Source: Plumapathes pennacea
Lineage: Eukaryota > Cnidaria > Anthozoa > Antipatharia > Myriopathidae
Direction of reading: 5' to 3'
DNA: 64,000 bases
Assembly: GCA_964036295.1 (NCBI GenBank)
Contig: OZ038464.1
Coordinates: forward strand, 24,378,008 to 24,442,007
The position numbers and the translations under genes were made by a program. The notes under the pieces are model-generated. The model did no database searches. It had not been told where the DNA came from and saw only the letters and a program-made list of their open reading frames with translations. Positions 12,862 through 24,381 of this stretch are shown here, one piece after another (the first letter of the stretch is position 1; the number at the start of each line of letters is the position of its first letter).

Positions 12862-13654
12862 CTAGAAATACGATAATCGCAGACATCCCCTCGCTCTGTG
12901 GTGGGTTTTCGGAAGGCGGGGTTCTTTTTTATTCCACTTTGAGATTATTTCAAAATCTTTTTTTACAAAGCACGGTTTGTGTAGCGACGTCACCAGCCGG
13001 CTGCTAAAAAAAATCTTTGTCGCACGGCAGTCTAGTTTGGTTCAGACAACGTGCACAGTCTGCAATTTTCGTGGACACTAGCTGAACCCCAAAGTTCGCT
13101 GTGACAACTTTTACACGCAACTACAGAATACTCCCGAGACTTGAAAGGCGAGAAAAGCGCAACTAGAATCGTGACTCGATCAGTTTTGCACAGTCAGCAA
13201 AGTCGATCTTCGACACCAAAATTTTTATAAGCCGCAATTTCTCCAGCCATTTACGCTGTATCCTGACCACATACGTGTGTGTGTTTTCACTTCATAAATC
13301 TAATACGCTTCTTCGAGTGTAACAAATTTAGAACTGTCAAAGCGAGAGTCGGTTGTTTACACGCTTCCGAAGTCTCGCAAAATGTGTGAATTTTGGCAAC
13401 GTTTGACGAATTTAAAATCTTTGACAGTTCGATTGTACTGAGCGAGCCAACCCGGTCATTAAATAGGCTGTTGCCAAAATGGGGACAGGGACGCGTCAGG
13501 ACGTGACCTTCAAAACAAAAACCCTTCTAACTCCCTTAGTTTTTCTGCTATCGGCTTGAAACTTTCACGCAGAACAGAGAATTTGATTTACTCGAAGCAC
13601 TCATAAAATTCAAGGCGTCTTAGTGAACGGACGGGACAATCCGCAGGTTGCAGG

Positions 13655-13747
13655 TTGGCAGGTTAAATCTGCAGGTTAAATCTGCAGGTCAAATCTGCAG
13701 GTTAAATTTGTAGGTTAAATTTGCAGGTCAAACTTGCAGGTTAAAAT
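13655..13747. repeat. 13-bp tandem repeat (CTGCAGGTTAAAT)n
   Basis: About seven units of CTGCAGGTTAAAT with C/T changes, preceded by degenerate GCAGGTT units from 13642. Confidence 0.85.
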
Positions 13748-13961
13748 AAAAGTCCACTTAGTTGAAATACCTTCAATGCCAAAATCGTAAAAATGCCAAT
13801 TAACAAATTGACGTCAGTTTTTTATGTGTCTGTCCTCTTATTGATCATGAAACGCGTCATAACATTGTCAAAAAGTTGTGGACTCACGAGGCGCTGTGGA
13901 CTCACGAGGCGCTTCGAGGCGCTTCGCTTCGATGCGATTTGGAGCACGCGTGAAAGCTATC

Positions 13962-15935
13962 GACGATTTCGTGGCTATCTCGGTATGACTTGATGTGGCT
14001 TTGTAGGTTTGTGCACGTTATTGACCGTCTTGCGGGCCGTGGAAAGGATTCGGGTTTTGCCGCCATGTTTGGAGCAACAAACCGTACGTGAGGGGTACCC
14101 CGGGGCAGCCCTTTGGTCGACTCAACGAGTCACTAATTCAATGTCACTAATTCATAACTACACTAATTCAAACGGATAGAAGAGGATTATTTTCACTTAC
14201 AGTTCCAGCGCTGCCGTCTGTCATGTTTTCCTCTAATTTCTGTTAAACTGCTGACTAGTAGTGACTCTTCGAGTCAAGCAAAGGGCTGCCCCGGGGTACC
14301 CCCCACGTACGATTTGCTGCTCCAAACATGGCGGCAAAACCCGAATCCTAATTCTACGGCCCGCAAAACGGTCAAAAACGTGCACAAACCTACTAGAAAT
14401 ACGATAATCGCATATACCCCCTCACTCTGCCATTGATGGGACTTTTACTTTTGGTAACTCCCAATAAGAGTAGCCTTTGTTTTACCGAAATGTTGACTCA
14501 ATCTTTTCTTCGAACTCAAGTGCTACACGCAAAGGAAGGAGAAAAAGAATGGTGTGTGTTATACTTTTGCGTTGAAAAAAGAATCGATTGCGTGATGAAG
14601 TACGTATTTCCCACGGTCGGCACGTCAAATTAATTCATACAGTCTGCCAAGCACGTTCTCGAAATTTAATACTCAAAGTTTGAAGTTGGTCGGCCGTCGT
14701 AGTACGGGAAAAAAGGAACACTGATTTTCTAATTTCGAATTCATAGGCAGTACAATTAAATAGGCTTCCTGTGCGATTTGTTTTTACTACTGCATGCACC
14801 AGACTCAGGCGTGCATATTTAATAGGCTCGAATTGTTTTGTATTTGAACCCACTCAAAACAGCAAAATTTCTCCCAGAATCAAAGCAAAACTTGAACAGT
14901 TTACTTCAAATTATACACGGGCTTCAGACCCAGTAATACTTCTAAGGGCTTGTGAACGATTTTCGCTGCAATCAGCGCGTGTCAGATTACAGAAAAATAA
15001 GACATCTGACTAAATTATTCAAGACTCCAAGTTCCGATTGCTCTGAGCAAATACGGTAGCCGAAACTGGCGACAGAAGCGTAGTAAAACAATACTTCGAG
15101 GGAAAATGATCAGCATACAGATTTTAATACATTCTTGAAGTGATCGAGTTACAAAATATATATTTGTCACGGTGATTGTTCGATTTCCACTGACTAACCT
15201 TTGTTGCTTGTCCTTTCTAAATAAGTATCTGAGTTTAACACAAAACGGCGTCTGAAGCTCCCGATTTGCTTTCAAGCACTGTTCCCTTTGCGGAGTTGTC
15301 TGTGTTTCCCGCTTCTGTTCATGTCGCTTTTGGTCGGCATTCATGCGTTGTTGTCTTAATTTGCGGAGTCTTCTCTTCGGCCCGCTTTTTCTCCTGAAGT
15401 TTCCGATTTGCGTTCAAGCGCTGTTCTCTTTGCGGAGTTGTCTGCATTACCCGTTTCTGTTCATGTCGCTTTCGATCGGCATTCATGCGCTGTTGTTCGC
15501 TCGTTTCACGATTTCGCCTTGCTCGTGCCTGTTCCCTTCTCATTTGAAGACGAGCTTCGCGAGACTGTTGTGTTTCAAGTTTTTCAGTTAAGTTTTCCAT
15601 TTTCGTGAACGCAGCTACAATATATTGTTGCTTCGTTCAAATCTAAATGCTTCGTTCAAATCTCATCTCTAAGTTATTCCGAGTAAAACAACAGGGCACA
15701 CGTGATCGATCCGGCCTTTGTTATTGGTTAGCGGGGTAACCGCGCCTAAAGTCGTACGACAGACTGACTGACAAACAAACTGACTGACAGACAACGTTAA
15801 ATTTCGAGATGGCGACAGGCTTGGAGTCCCCAAGTAGGCGGTATAATATTACTGCATTAGTGTCGTGAGTATTTCCCTCACTTCGTTCGGGGACAAAGCC
15901 ACATCAAGTCATATTGAGATAGCCACGAAACCGTC
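13962..15935. mobile_element. Palindromic MITE split by Helitron B
   Basis: The left arm (13962 to about 14150) and the right arm (about 14260-14392 plus 15894-15935) are inverted copies of about 175 bp, starting GACG(A/G)TTTCGTGGCTATCTC. They share blocks such as GATTCGGGTTTTGCCGCCAT and GGTACCCCGGGGCAGCCCTT. Removing 14393-15893 restores a continuous right arm. The centre holds short CACTAATTCA repeats. No coding capacity is seen. Confidence 0.78.
14393..15893 (-). mobile_element. Helitron B, inserted in the right arm of a palindromic MITE
   Basis: Read on the minus strand it starts TCCCCGAACG (15893) and ends TGCGATTATCGTATTTCTAG-T (14393). The other arm of the host MITE preserves the uninterrupted target (ctttg^taggttt at about 14003), so both borders are fixed to the base with no target duplication, as expected for Helitrons. 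It carries an open frame at 15319-15600 (RREQARARRNRETSEQQR, NADRKRHEQKR), the charged N-terminal part of a Helitron protein, with no Rep or helicase domain. It is non-autonomous, 1501 bp. Confidence 0.85.
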
Positions 15936-17930
15936 CAAATAATAATATACAAATAGACTGTAATTGCTTAATTTGGAATTCAGTGGCCCCTGGCCGGGTA
16001 TTTTCCACTTTAATAGCCTTCAAAAAGCAAGAGCACTCCAACCCAGTTACATTTCATCCTTGAATACAGTGTGCCAACAAACACGGCGAGAAAACTTTAC
16101 AGCATTTCCATATGTCAGACTGTCAGTGAAATTATGCAAACATGTCAGGAATCGGATTACACAATCTTGCACGCGAAAAGATCACAGTATAATCCTACTT
16201 GGCCTTCATCACAGTTCCCGGGGCATCAAACGACAAAATATACGGCAATTGTTAAAATACCATAATGATACGTGTACTGTACGTTAATTGGTGTAATTTT
16301 TCAAAACTCACCGGTTCCTGAAAACCACAGCTTCAGCTCTTTTCCAGCAAAGGAAACAAAAACCCAAAACACTATTGTTTACGTCAATACACTGTGATAG
16401 AGCAGTCCTCATACCGCGGGAAAATTCCACTTTCCACTCTGTTGTGCGTCATCTTGTCAAAACGTGGATTCTGAAAACTATAATCCTGTTATTGTGAAAT
16501 TTGCCACGGTGATTGTTCGATTTCCACCGACTGTGATTTGCTACTCCTTTCTGAAGAAATGTCTGCGTTTTAACACAATACTGGAGTCTGGGATTGTGTT
16601 CATGTCGGCCAGTCGATGCCTTAAGAAGTTCGTTTCACGGCTACCAAGCTTGCCTCCGATACACTGGCAAAATATCCGGGCAGTTATACAGCCGTCCGTC
16701 GAAATGCTTGGCCTAATGTATCTGCATCTTGTTGTACAAAATCACTTCCGTTCGTACTCTATCGCATGGCCTAAGAGCCTGGGAACGAGGTCGTACACCA
16801 GACTGACAGACGAACATTAAATTTCGAGATGGCGACCCGATTGGAAGTCTCCGAATAACACGATACTACTGCATTAGCGTCGTGATTAATTCCCTCGCTT
16901 CGCTCGGGGAAAATACGCATCCGTTTCGGCAAAGGTATACGTGTCTACTGCTCTAAAGTAGGGATTGCCTTGGGTGGATATAGTGGTAAAATGATGTCAC
17001 AAAAATATCTGAAATATGGATTTTAGACCATTCTTTGGAATGCCCTGTCTAAAAAAAGGTCACAAAAAATTAGCTCTTTAGCGAATTAAACAGCTGATGT
17101 GGGCTATTGCGGTTCAAATTGCTCAATACTAAACCGCGGAGTGTGGAAAACGTGGAGTATGGAAAATGCGGAGTCTAACGTAATTTTTATGGAAAATGCT
17201 GGGTCTGATAGATCTCATTTCGCGAGTGCATTACTCGCCTTAAACGTAACGCATGCGTGAATTATCGCATTGAATACAAGATGGCGGAAGACGTGGACTG
17301 GAGGTACGTTACAGTACGTTTTCTCGTCATTTTTATCTTCGTCTGATTGTTTGCCAAATGTTGTGGACTTAATCACACGCTCGTAACGTGTTAATAGACA
17401 GGACACAAGTGGAAAAAGCAAACATTAATTTTTAGTTAATCAGTGACTCGGGTAGTCATCGTCAATTCTAGTGGAATCAATGTAAAGCCCCACTGGTTGC
17501 AGAACCATGGGAATGCAATTAATTTACGTGCTGTAGTTTGCGAAGGACCTACAGAGTAGTTCAAAACTATGAACCCGGTGATTGCCGAGAAAAAATGGAA
17601 ATGGATGGGGATTTACCAAACCAGCTTCCTCGCCCTTCCCCGCATGGATTGAATGTGAATAAATACGGTTGGGTATGTTTAGCTATTTCTATTGTATTTT
17701 AGAATAGGCCCAGACAAACAGTAAATTACACCTATCCTACATTAATCCACCCGCCTACACATCAATCGATCACCTAAACATCGATCAATTCATAAGTAAA
17801 GTCAAATCTTCAACACTAGATATAAAAAATTACTGTACCCAAAATTACAAAATAGCTACTTAAATACCTTACTAAAGGCTCGTGGGTATTGTGTAAGAGG
17901 AAAAAATCGGAAGCAAGCTGCACTGGCCGG
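15936..17930. other. Gene-free stretch downstream of SLC12 copy 2
   Basis: It holds the 5' part of Helitron C (to 16910). From 16911 to 17930 there is unique-looking AT-rich DNA with no exon recognised. Confidence 0.5.
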
Positions 17931-18205
17931 TAATCAACCATGTTACCAAACACATCACGTATAAAGGCACACCGACCACTGTGCCAGAGCCCGTCTCACC
18001 TCCAGGCAGAAAAGCTTTAACCCAACCTTGAGAACCACATATTCCTACCATACGAGCAACCTTACTAATCACACAGAAAGATCTACCAAACACACGTAGA
18101 CCACGTTGCTAACGTTACCGAACTATACGTTGTCGACCACATGTCGAGCACGTCCCGAGCACAGTACCGACCAGTCCAACTTGCTCTCGATAAGTTACTG
18201 TGTAT
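17930..18205. repeat. 3' flank of SLC12 copy 2, partner of 1-470
   Basis: It holds the counterpart of the copy 1 flank, including GTCCCGAGCACA about 50 bp past the stop and several CGACCACGT-like steps. No gene is seen. Confidence 0.6.
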
Positions 18206-21200
18206 TTAGGAATAAAAAGTAAGTACGTTGGTTTGATTGCCTCGCACTAACAGCACAGGAGGCAAGTCTGCTGACAACACCTCCAGCCAACTCATGTACA
18301 TCAATGGTGTCACATCTTGTTTGGACAACGGCAGGGACAGAATTACCAGTTTAGCTTCCTTGGAATGCTTGCGTACCATTTCTCCAATTCGAATCATCCT
18401 CAGAGTTTTCTGGTCTTCCACTTTGTCATCTTCTAGTTTCTCTGAAGGGTGAAATTTCTTGAATTCCTCGATGTGTTCTTCAGCGGGCCGCTTGCTTCCG
18501 TCTTTTAGCTGCTCGACACCGCTAACATCAAATCGAAACTTCTTTATCAAGTTGGCCATACGGACTTCACTTTTATCCACGCCGTGTTTGCTGCGCATTT
18601 CGACAGAGAAGATGCGCAGTTTGCAGCCTTCCCACCATCGGTGTTGGGTGAGGAGGTACGGGATCAACATGGTAAGACCACCGTCATCATATAGCCACCA
18701 CACGTGAATCTCGCCCTTCTGCTTGGACTCGAACACGGCGGGTTTGATGTCATCAGTAGTAGCACCCACCTCTTCTGCATTAGCAGTCAGGCTCTTGGCT
18801 TCGGGTAGCTCACTTTCTTCTTGTTTAACTCTCTTTTTACTCGTTGGGCTCTCACTTTCTTCCACCACCGATTCAGAAGGCTCCTCATCTCCAACGAACT
18901 TGCCTTGGTTGAGACGTAAAATGGCCAATCCGCAGTTGTTTTCAAAGGCATCATTTATGATGCCCACATACTCTCCAATGGCTTCCTCCGTATCAGTCTT
19001 CCAGCTGTTCTTAAAGCCAAGCACTAAAGTGTTTGGTTTCATCTTCCCGAGACCTGACAGCTGCAACATAAATCGGACGCCATCTCGGAGAGTAGGAGCT
19101 GAAACCGGCAAGAATAAAACAGGGGTCAAATGGTAAAACACAGTATTGTAAATTTGAAATGCAAGAGAACACCAAAAAAAGATCATTTATCGTTCAATCA
19201 GCTTTACTCTGAGCAAGCCATCAACTGAGGTAGGTTAATGTAGACATGTTGAACGCCGTAAATAACGCGTTTGCTCGCGTCACAAAGGGTAGTCGTTCGT
19301 TTGAGCAAATCAGTATGAAGGAAGTCAACGCAAACGGCATTTTGTACGGTATTCAACACATCCACACCAACGTTTACGTTGATACGTCATTCTACGTTTT
19401 TCAGCTACATACCGATGCAAATAACTTAAAAGAGAAAGATTGACAAAACAGTACCTCCACAAGATGCACGGAAAGCCTTAATTTTGTGTTTTTTGAGCCA
19501 CACTTGCTCCTTTTCCTTTTCTTTTTCTTTCTCTTCTTCACTTTTTCTCTCTTTATTTTGATCTGATGTGGATTCAACTCTTATGTCTCCGTACACCATG
19601 AGCCCCACATTTTTAGTCATATGCGACACCAGAAAAGAAAGATCGGGTCGCTCAGACGGACGTCCGGTCAAAACCAGGCACTGGGGACGAAAGTTCTTCA
19701 CGTGATCATCCACCCTGTCCAAGTCGAGGTTGACGTTGAGCGCACGCGTGAATTTGAAGGCTTGAGTTGCGGACCCCCAGTTGACCTACAAAACAAATTA
19801 AGCATTGGACACATCCTTATGTGTTAATGTAAGGTTGTTGTAGGTATATCTAACGTCGTAAGGTTAGCGTAAGCTGACGATTTAAACCTTAAGGCCTGGA
19901 AAAACGAGGAGACATTGTTGCGTCAATATTGTATCCTTCGATGTTTCCAGGGTGGCAAAACGTGCGGCAACATTGTTGCGCTCAGCGCGGACAAAACAAA
20001 TGTTCTGAGGTTTAGTAGAAACATTTTTTGTTGCCAGGACACAAATTTTGTGTCGTCGACAAATGTTTCGCGCGTGGCAAAACGGGCAACATTCGGGAAA
20101 CACTGATGCGAGTGCTACCAAGGTTGCCGCCACAATGTGTTCTCGTTTTTCCGTGAGGCCTTTAGCCCTTTAATCGGGGCAAGTAGCAGACGAAGTCCAA
20201 CACTCAAAACGTCAACTTACACTATCTTTACAGCATTAAACATATATATGTACATCAAGCGGGACACTCATCGGGACAATGGGGAACGAGATGCGGGAGA
20301 GTTATCCACAAAACTGGAAAGATATAAGGATTTAGAAATAGAAAAACAGGTTTTTGTAGACACTCACCGAAGGTTTATTTATCTGCAGATACAAGTACAA
20401 CAAAAACACAATCACGATGGTAATCAGGGCAGCCCACCAGTTGATCAGGAACATGATCGCCACACAAAGGAGGGATGCCACCAAGGACACCCACATGTTG
20501 TAAAACTTGAATGACGGCCTCCACCCAGGCGAACGGGACAGAGATGCACTGAACACAGCATAATTGATGAGGGCATAGACAACCAGGAAAAAGTTGGAGA
20601 TGATTGGTGCAATAACATTCAAGTCTGCAATGATAATGAAGGCCAGTGCAATAGCAAAGCCAAGCAAGTAGGCTCGACGCGGTTCATCACCAGGTCCATA
20701 TCCGTGGCCAAAAACATCAATTTTGGGGAAAAGCTTGTCTTTGCACACAGCCTGGAAAGTCTTGGGTCCACCAACAAGACTGGCCAGGGCAGAGGAGAGG
20801 GTAGATGCAAAAATGCCTGCAGTAACAATGGGACCCCAGCCAGAAACCTTCATCATGACCTACAAACAAATTTGACAATAATCATACACATACCCAATAT
20901 TGTGCAGAAAACCGAATGCATTTCAAAAATATACATAAATGACCTTTTCCATTATATTTGACAAGATGTGATGGGAAACATTGCAGCTGCAAATGACTGT
21001 TTCTGTGGATATGAAACTCTTATGTCTATTTATGGAGTATGGGTCAGCAAAATAATGTGTGGAAGGAGTCTAGCTAAAACCTTGATGTTATGGAAAGTTG
21101 AGAACTGGTGAACATGTTGATGGCCCCTTAACTCTTTCACTCCCAAGCTTAAAATACAGATTCTCCCAACCTTTTCAGAAGGAACTGTATGAGGGATGTA

Positions 21201-24200
21201 GTGAGAATTGATAGTTTAATCAGCTTTCATTTAAGCAATGTATCAAAAGCCAAGTTCTCCTTACTATGATATATATCTAGTGAGAAACTGAAGGAGAAAA
21301 TTGAAGTTGATCACTCTTGGGAGTGAAAGGGTTAACCCTTTCACTCCAAAGAGTGATCAACTTTAATTTTCTCCTTCAGTTTCTCACCAGAGACATATCA
21401 TACAGAAAAGAGAACTTGGCTTTTGATATTTTGCTCAAATGAGAGCTGAGAATATTATCACATACTGTACGATGAAATATGAGTCGCACATTACCTGAAA
21501 GTCATTGAGGAGACCATACACTGTGCACATTTGAGTTGCGCATGATGGAGCTGTCTGATTGGCTGCCACTACAACTTCACCCAATGCTTCCCGCAGATAG
21601 ACCGCCCCTATCAACCAACCAAGTAAAAGGTACACTACAGTGCTAATTAGTATGGCCAGCAAGGTGCCCTTGGGAACGGCTTTCTGCACACTTTTCAAGT
21701 CACCTGAGATATTCACTCCCGCTAGAATACCAGTGGCTGCAGGAAAGAACACAGCAAACACAGAGAAAAAATTCTCTCCTGTGAAGCCTGGCCCAAAGTT
21801 GGTGTTAAATACATCACTTTTATAACCCGCATATCCTTCTGCCTTGCTGGCACTGCTCTGGGGGCCAATGAATGTTCCAATTATGACATTGATTATGGAG
21901 ATAATTAGGATGACTAGCAGTAACACTTGGGTGCGCATAACCCAACGCATGCCGACCAGTGTCACACCCAGCAACAGAATAACGGTAATGACACCAATGA
22001 TACGAATGTCGTTGAGTTCATCAACCATCAGGGAATCGTTGTCCTTCAAGAGATCACGCACTGTCTCTGCAAACCCAACTACATACATGGCTGCAGCAAC
22101 AGCATTTGCAATCGAGAACACCACTCCAATTGATCCACCGAACTGGGGTCCAAGTGTCCTAGAGATCAGGAAGTAAGCACCACCTATGTACAAAGAAAAG
22201 ACAGTTTTCAAGCTTTTATAGCCTATTTCTTCCTACCTGCCCTAAAAAATGTGTTGTGATGGGAGCAAGTAATGTACTGATATGCTGAACATGCTTGGCA
22301 CTGGTTCATAGCAACAAGGGGTTTCACTTTTTCTTACATCTTGTCTATTAATCTCTATTACAAAATGTTGTCAATTACAACTCAAAGCGACAGTATATGG
22401 TAGGTGGTTGGCCTGAAAAACATGTAACTTATAGTGCTGGACGAATTAAATATATATAAATAGAGTAAATTTTCACGGATTTTTTTTTCATGGGAGTTTA
22501 TTCTTGTGGGATTTAATTTTCATGAATCATCGGAAAATCTGTGAAATTCACAAAAATAAACTCCCACAAAAATTTCATGCCACAAGGTACATTATGCCCT
22601 GCTGATTAGCAAACAAAATGAAGTCCTCACCTCCTTTGACCTCCCCATTGGTACAAATCGCTGACATGGACAAAGTGGTCATTGTTGTCACAAGTGCTGA
22701 TAACAAGATCACAACAGAACCCAGGCCAATGCCTGCTTGGCCGATGACCCAGGTTAAACGTAGGTACAAGATGACACCCCAAATGTTGAGTAAGCAGCCA
22801 AACAGTACTCCCCTGATCCAGCCAAACTTCGGTGCACCATTTGCTGGAGCTTCTGGTGGTGATTCTGACTTCTTGCCAGCTTCTGCATCATCCACTTGAC
22901 TAGAATCAGGCTGTGAGAAGGCAATGGAAATGAGGAATAATGTGAATATGTATGAACCTTACATGTACAGTAAAACCACTAACTCAAACTCCCAAGGGAA
23001 ACAAGAATAGTTCAAGTTAGTGGGAGTTCAAGACTGAAAGGGAAATCCAATGGAAATGGGTTTAAGTTTAAAATAGCAGGGAGTTTGAGTTAACCAAGTT
23101 TAAGTCAGCAGGGATCTACTGTATATATCAGAAGGCTCCTCCCAGACAGAATTGAATTAGCTGCCAACAAGACTACAGTGATTTGAAGTCAGAAAAAAGC
23201 CAATATTTAACATTGGCTGGGCAGAGGGTGAAGTGTGAGCAGGTGGGGGGTAAGAGAGAAATGAGGGGGCATAGCCAATATGTTCTCTCCCTTTTTCCCA
23301 GGAAATTGCAAAAGATCATGGTGTAATATTGTTCAGATTTCCACAGTGACTGAGGAGCTTTCATGCCAACCTTTTTTTCTTTAGAATAATGCAGGAATTC
23401 AGGAATACACCAGATATAAGACACATCTGTAGGTATATATTTGATTACCGCATACTACGAATTCATGCTATTGTAATTTAATATGCAAAATACCCAAAAA
23501 GGAACTTCTAAAATTATAAATTACTGAATTTAAATAATTGAAAATTTTAATGTCCAGACGACGTTCTATACATACGGTATGACTCCAGTAAAGCATAATT
23601 TGGAAAGGAGTTATCTAAATACACCCGAACACGAGTGCAGGTGTACAAATCAATTAAACCACACAAAAATAAACCAAATTTCGAACACTTGGGCAAAAAT
23701 TAATGTTAAATGATAGCGATTATGGTTCAATATATTTAATAGTCACGACCACGATGTTATATAAAAATCGATTCGTTTTATCGTCAAGTTACAAAATCCA
23801 GAAAGAAATGTTGTTTTGAACCACAATTTGTGAGCGAGGTATATTATTATAACACGGATACCCTCGTAATACCATAAACTTCCCGCTGGTTCTGCTCGCA
23901 AAGTTTTGCAGCCAACCTTCGCAACTGCTTCATTGCAAATACGTTTTATCGCACACACATTACTCGTAAAATGAATCAAGGTATACTGATGAGAACAAAC
24001 CTTTCCTTCAGTGCCTTCCCTCAGTTGTTGTAGCGTTGGTCTTGTGTTGCCACGATAGAACACGGTCATGGGAACTGCCTCGTTGGTAATGTAACCCTGA
24101 GTGAAGTGAGGTTCGCCTGATACTGTCCGATCAAAACTTGGGCTAGCCGGCCCATCATCATCTGATCCCTGATCATTTAAAGTGAAGCCTACGTGCACAT

Positions 24201-24381
24201 TGCCTTCTTCTGCAGGTGGGGGTTTGCTTTTTGTCGCGATATCCTCAGAAGTTACCGGCTGGACATTGAACTCTCTTTGACCCGAGGGAGCCGGCGCTGG
24301 CTCACTAACTTCGTCGCTCTCTTCTTTCGTCTTATCCTCGGAGTCATTTTGGGACAAATGCTGCTCTTCTTCCGACGACAT
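18206..24381 (-). CDS. slc12a2-like: Na-K-Cl cotransporter, SLC12 family (tandem copy 2)
   Basis: Six exons (24001-24381, 22631-22910, 21495-22183, 20368-20859, 19455-19785, 18206-19098) give 1021 aa. Exons 2, 3 and 4 have exactly the lengths of copy 1 (280, 689, 492), and protein and intron edges are very similar, so the two arose by a recent tandem duplication. Conserved parts are the Thr block [18 protein letters not shown]3 [16 protein letters not shown]6 [18 protein letters not shown], the NQT sequon before CATQMC, and the C-terminal [17 protein letters not shown] and [15 protein letters not shown]. Unlike copy 1 it keeps the family consensus in TM3 (ANAVAAA) and TM6. The N-terminus reads REFNV where SPAK/OSR1 docking would need RFxV. 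Intron 1 is only 1.1 kb, against 4.5 kb in copy 1. Intron 4 holds a MITE, and a long palindrome lies in intron 3. Family assignment is firm; Na/K/Cl stoichiometry is inferred. Confidence 0.94.
19891..20162. mobile_element. MITE in intron 4 of SLC12 copy 2
   Basis: Terminal inverted repeats AAGGCCTGGAAAAACGAGGA and, at the right end read in reverse, AAGGCCTCACGGAAAAACGA. Length is about 272 bp with no coding. TTA-like bases flank both ends. Confidence 0.7.
21215..21447. mobile_element. Long palindrome (foldback) in intron 3 of SLC12 copy 2
   Basis: Arms of about 115 bp meet at GGAGTGAAAGGGTTAACCCT (about 21322-21341). Arm blocks include GAGTGATCAACTT(T/C)AATTTTCTCC and GAACTTGGCTTTTGATA. Related single arms occur near 37200-37265 and 51020-51070. 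Confidence 0.75.
22475..22590. repeat. Inverted repeat in intron 2 of SLC12 copy 2
   Basis: TGGGAGTTTATTCTTGTGGG (left) is repeated inverted on the right side as TTTGTGGGAGTTTATTTTTG. It has MITE character and is absent from the matching intron of copy 1. Confidence 0.6.

Larger units (their letters stand above)
12862..16910 (-). mobile_element. Helitron C, old copy hosting nested elements (boundary pairing inferred)
   Basis: A third 5' terminus (minus strand TCCCCGAGCGAAGCGAGG) begins at 16910. A diverged copy of the Helitron coding segment lies at 16490-16620, and a third 3' terminus (minus strand ...GATTATCGTATTTCTAG-T) ends at 12862. All are in the same orientation, and the MITE with Helitron B lies between them. 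The simplest reading is one old Helitron interrupted by the MITE, which was then interrupted by Helitron B. The pairing of the two ends is inferred: the internal 12.9-13.9 kb sequence has no counterpart in copies A or B. A short relic of another TIR (AGAGCCTGGGAACGAGGT, 16771-16788) sits inside. Confidence 0.5.

Noticed and set aside
13655-13747. Possible CRISPR-like repeat
   Set aside because: Plain 13-bp tandem repeat without spacers in a eukaryotic genome.
471-24381. Copies 1 and 2 as two haplotypes of one gene
   Set aside because: They differ in exon 1, 5 and 6 lengths, many residues and intron content, and both lie on one contig in tandem.
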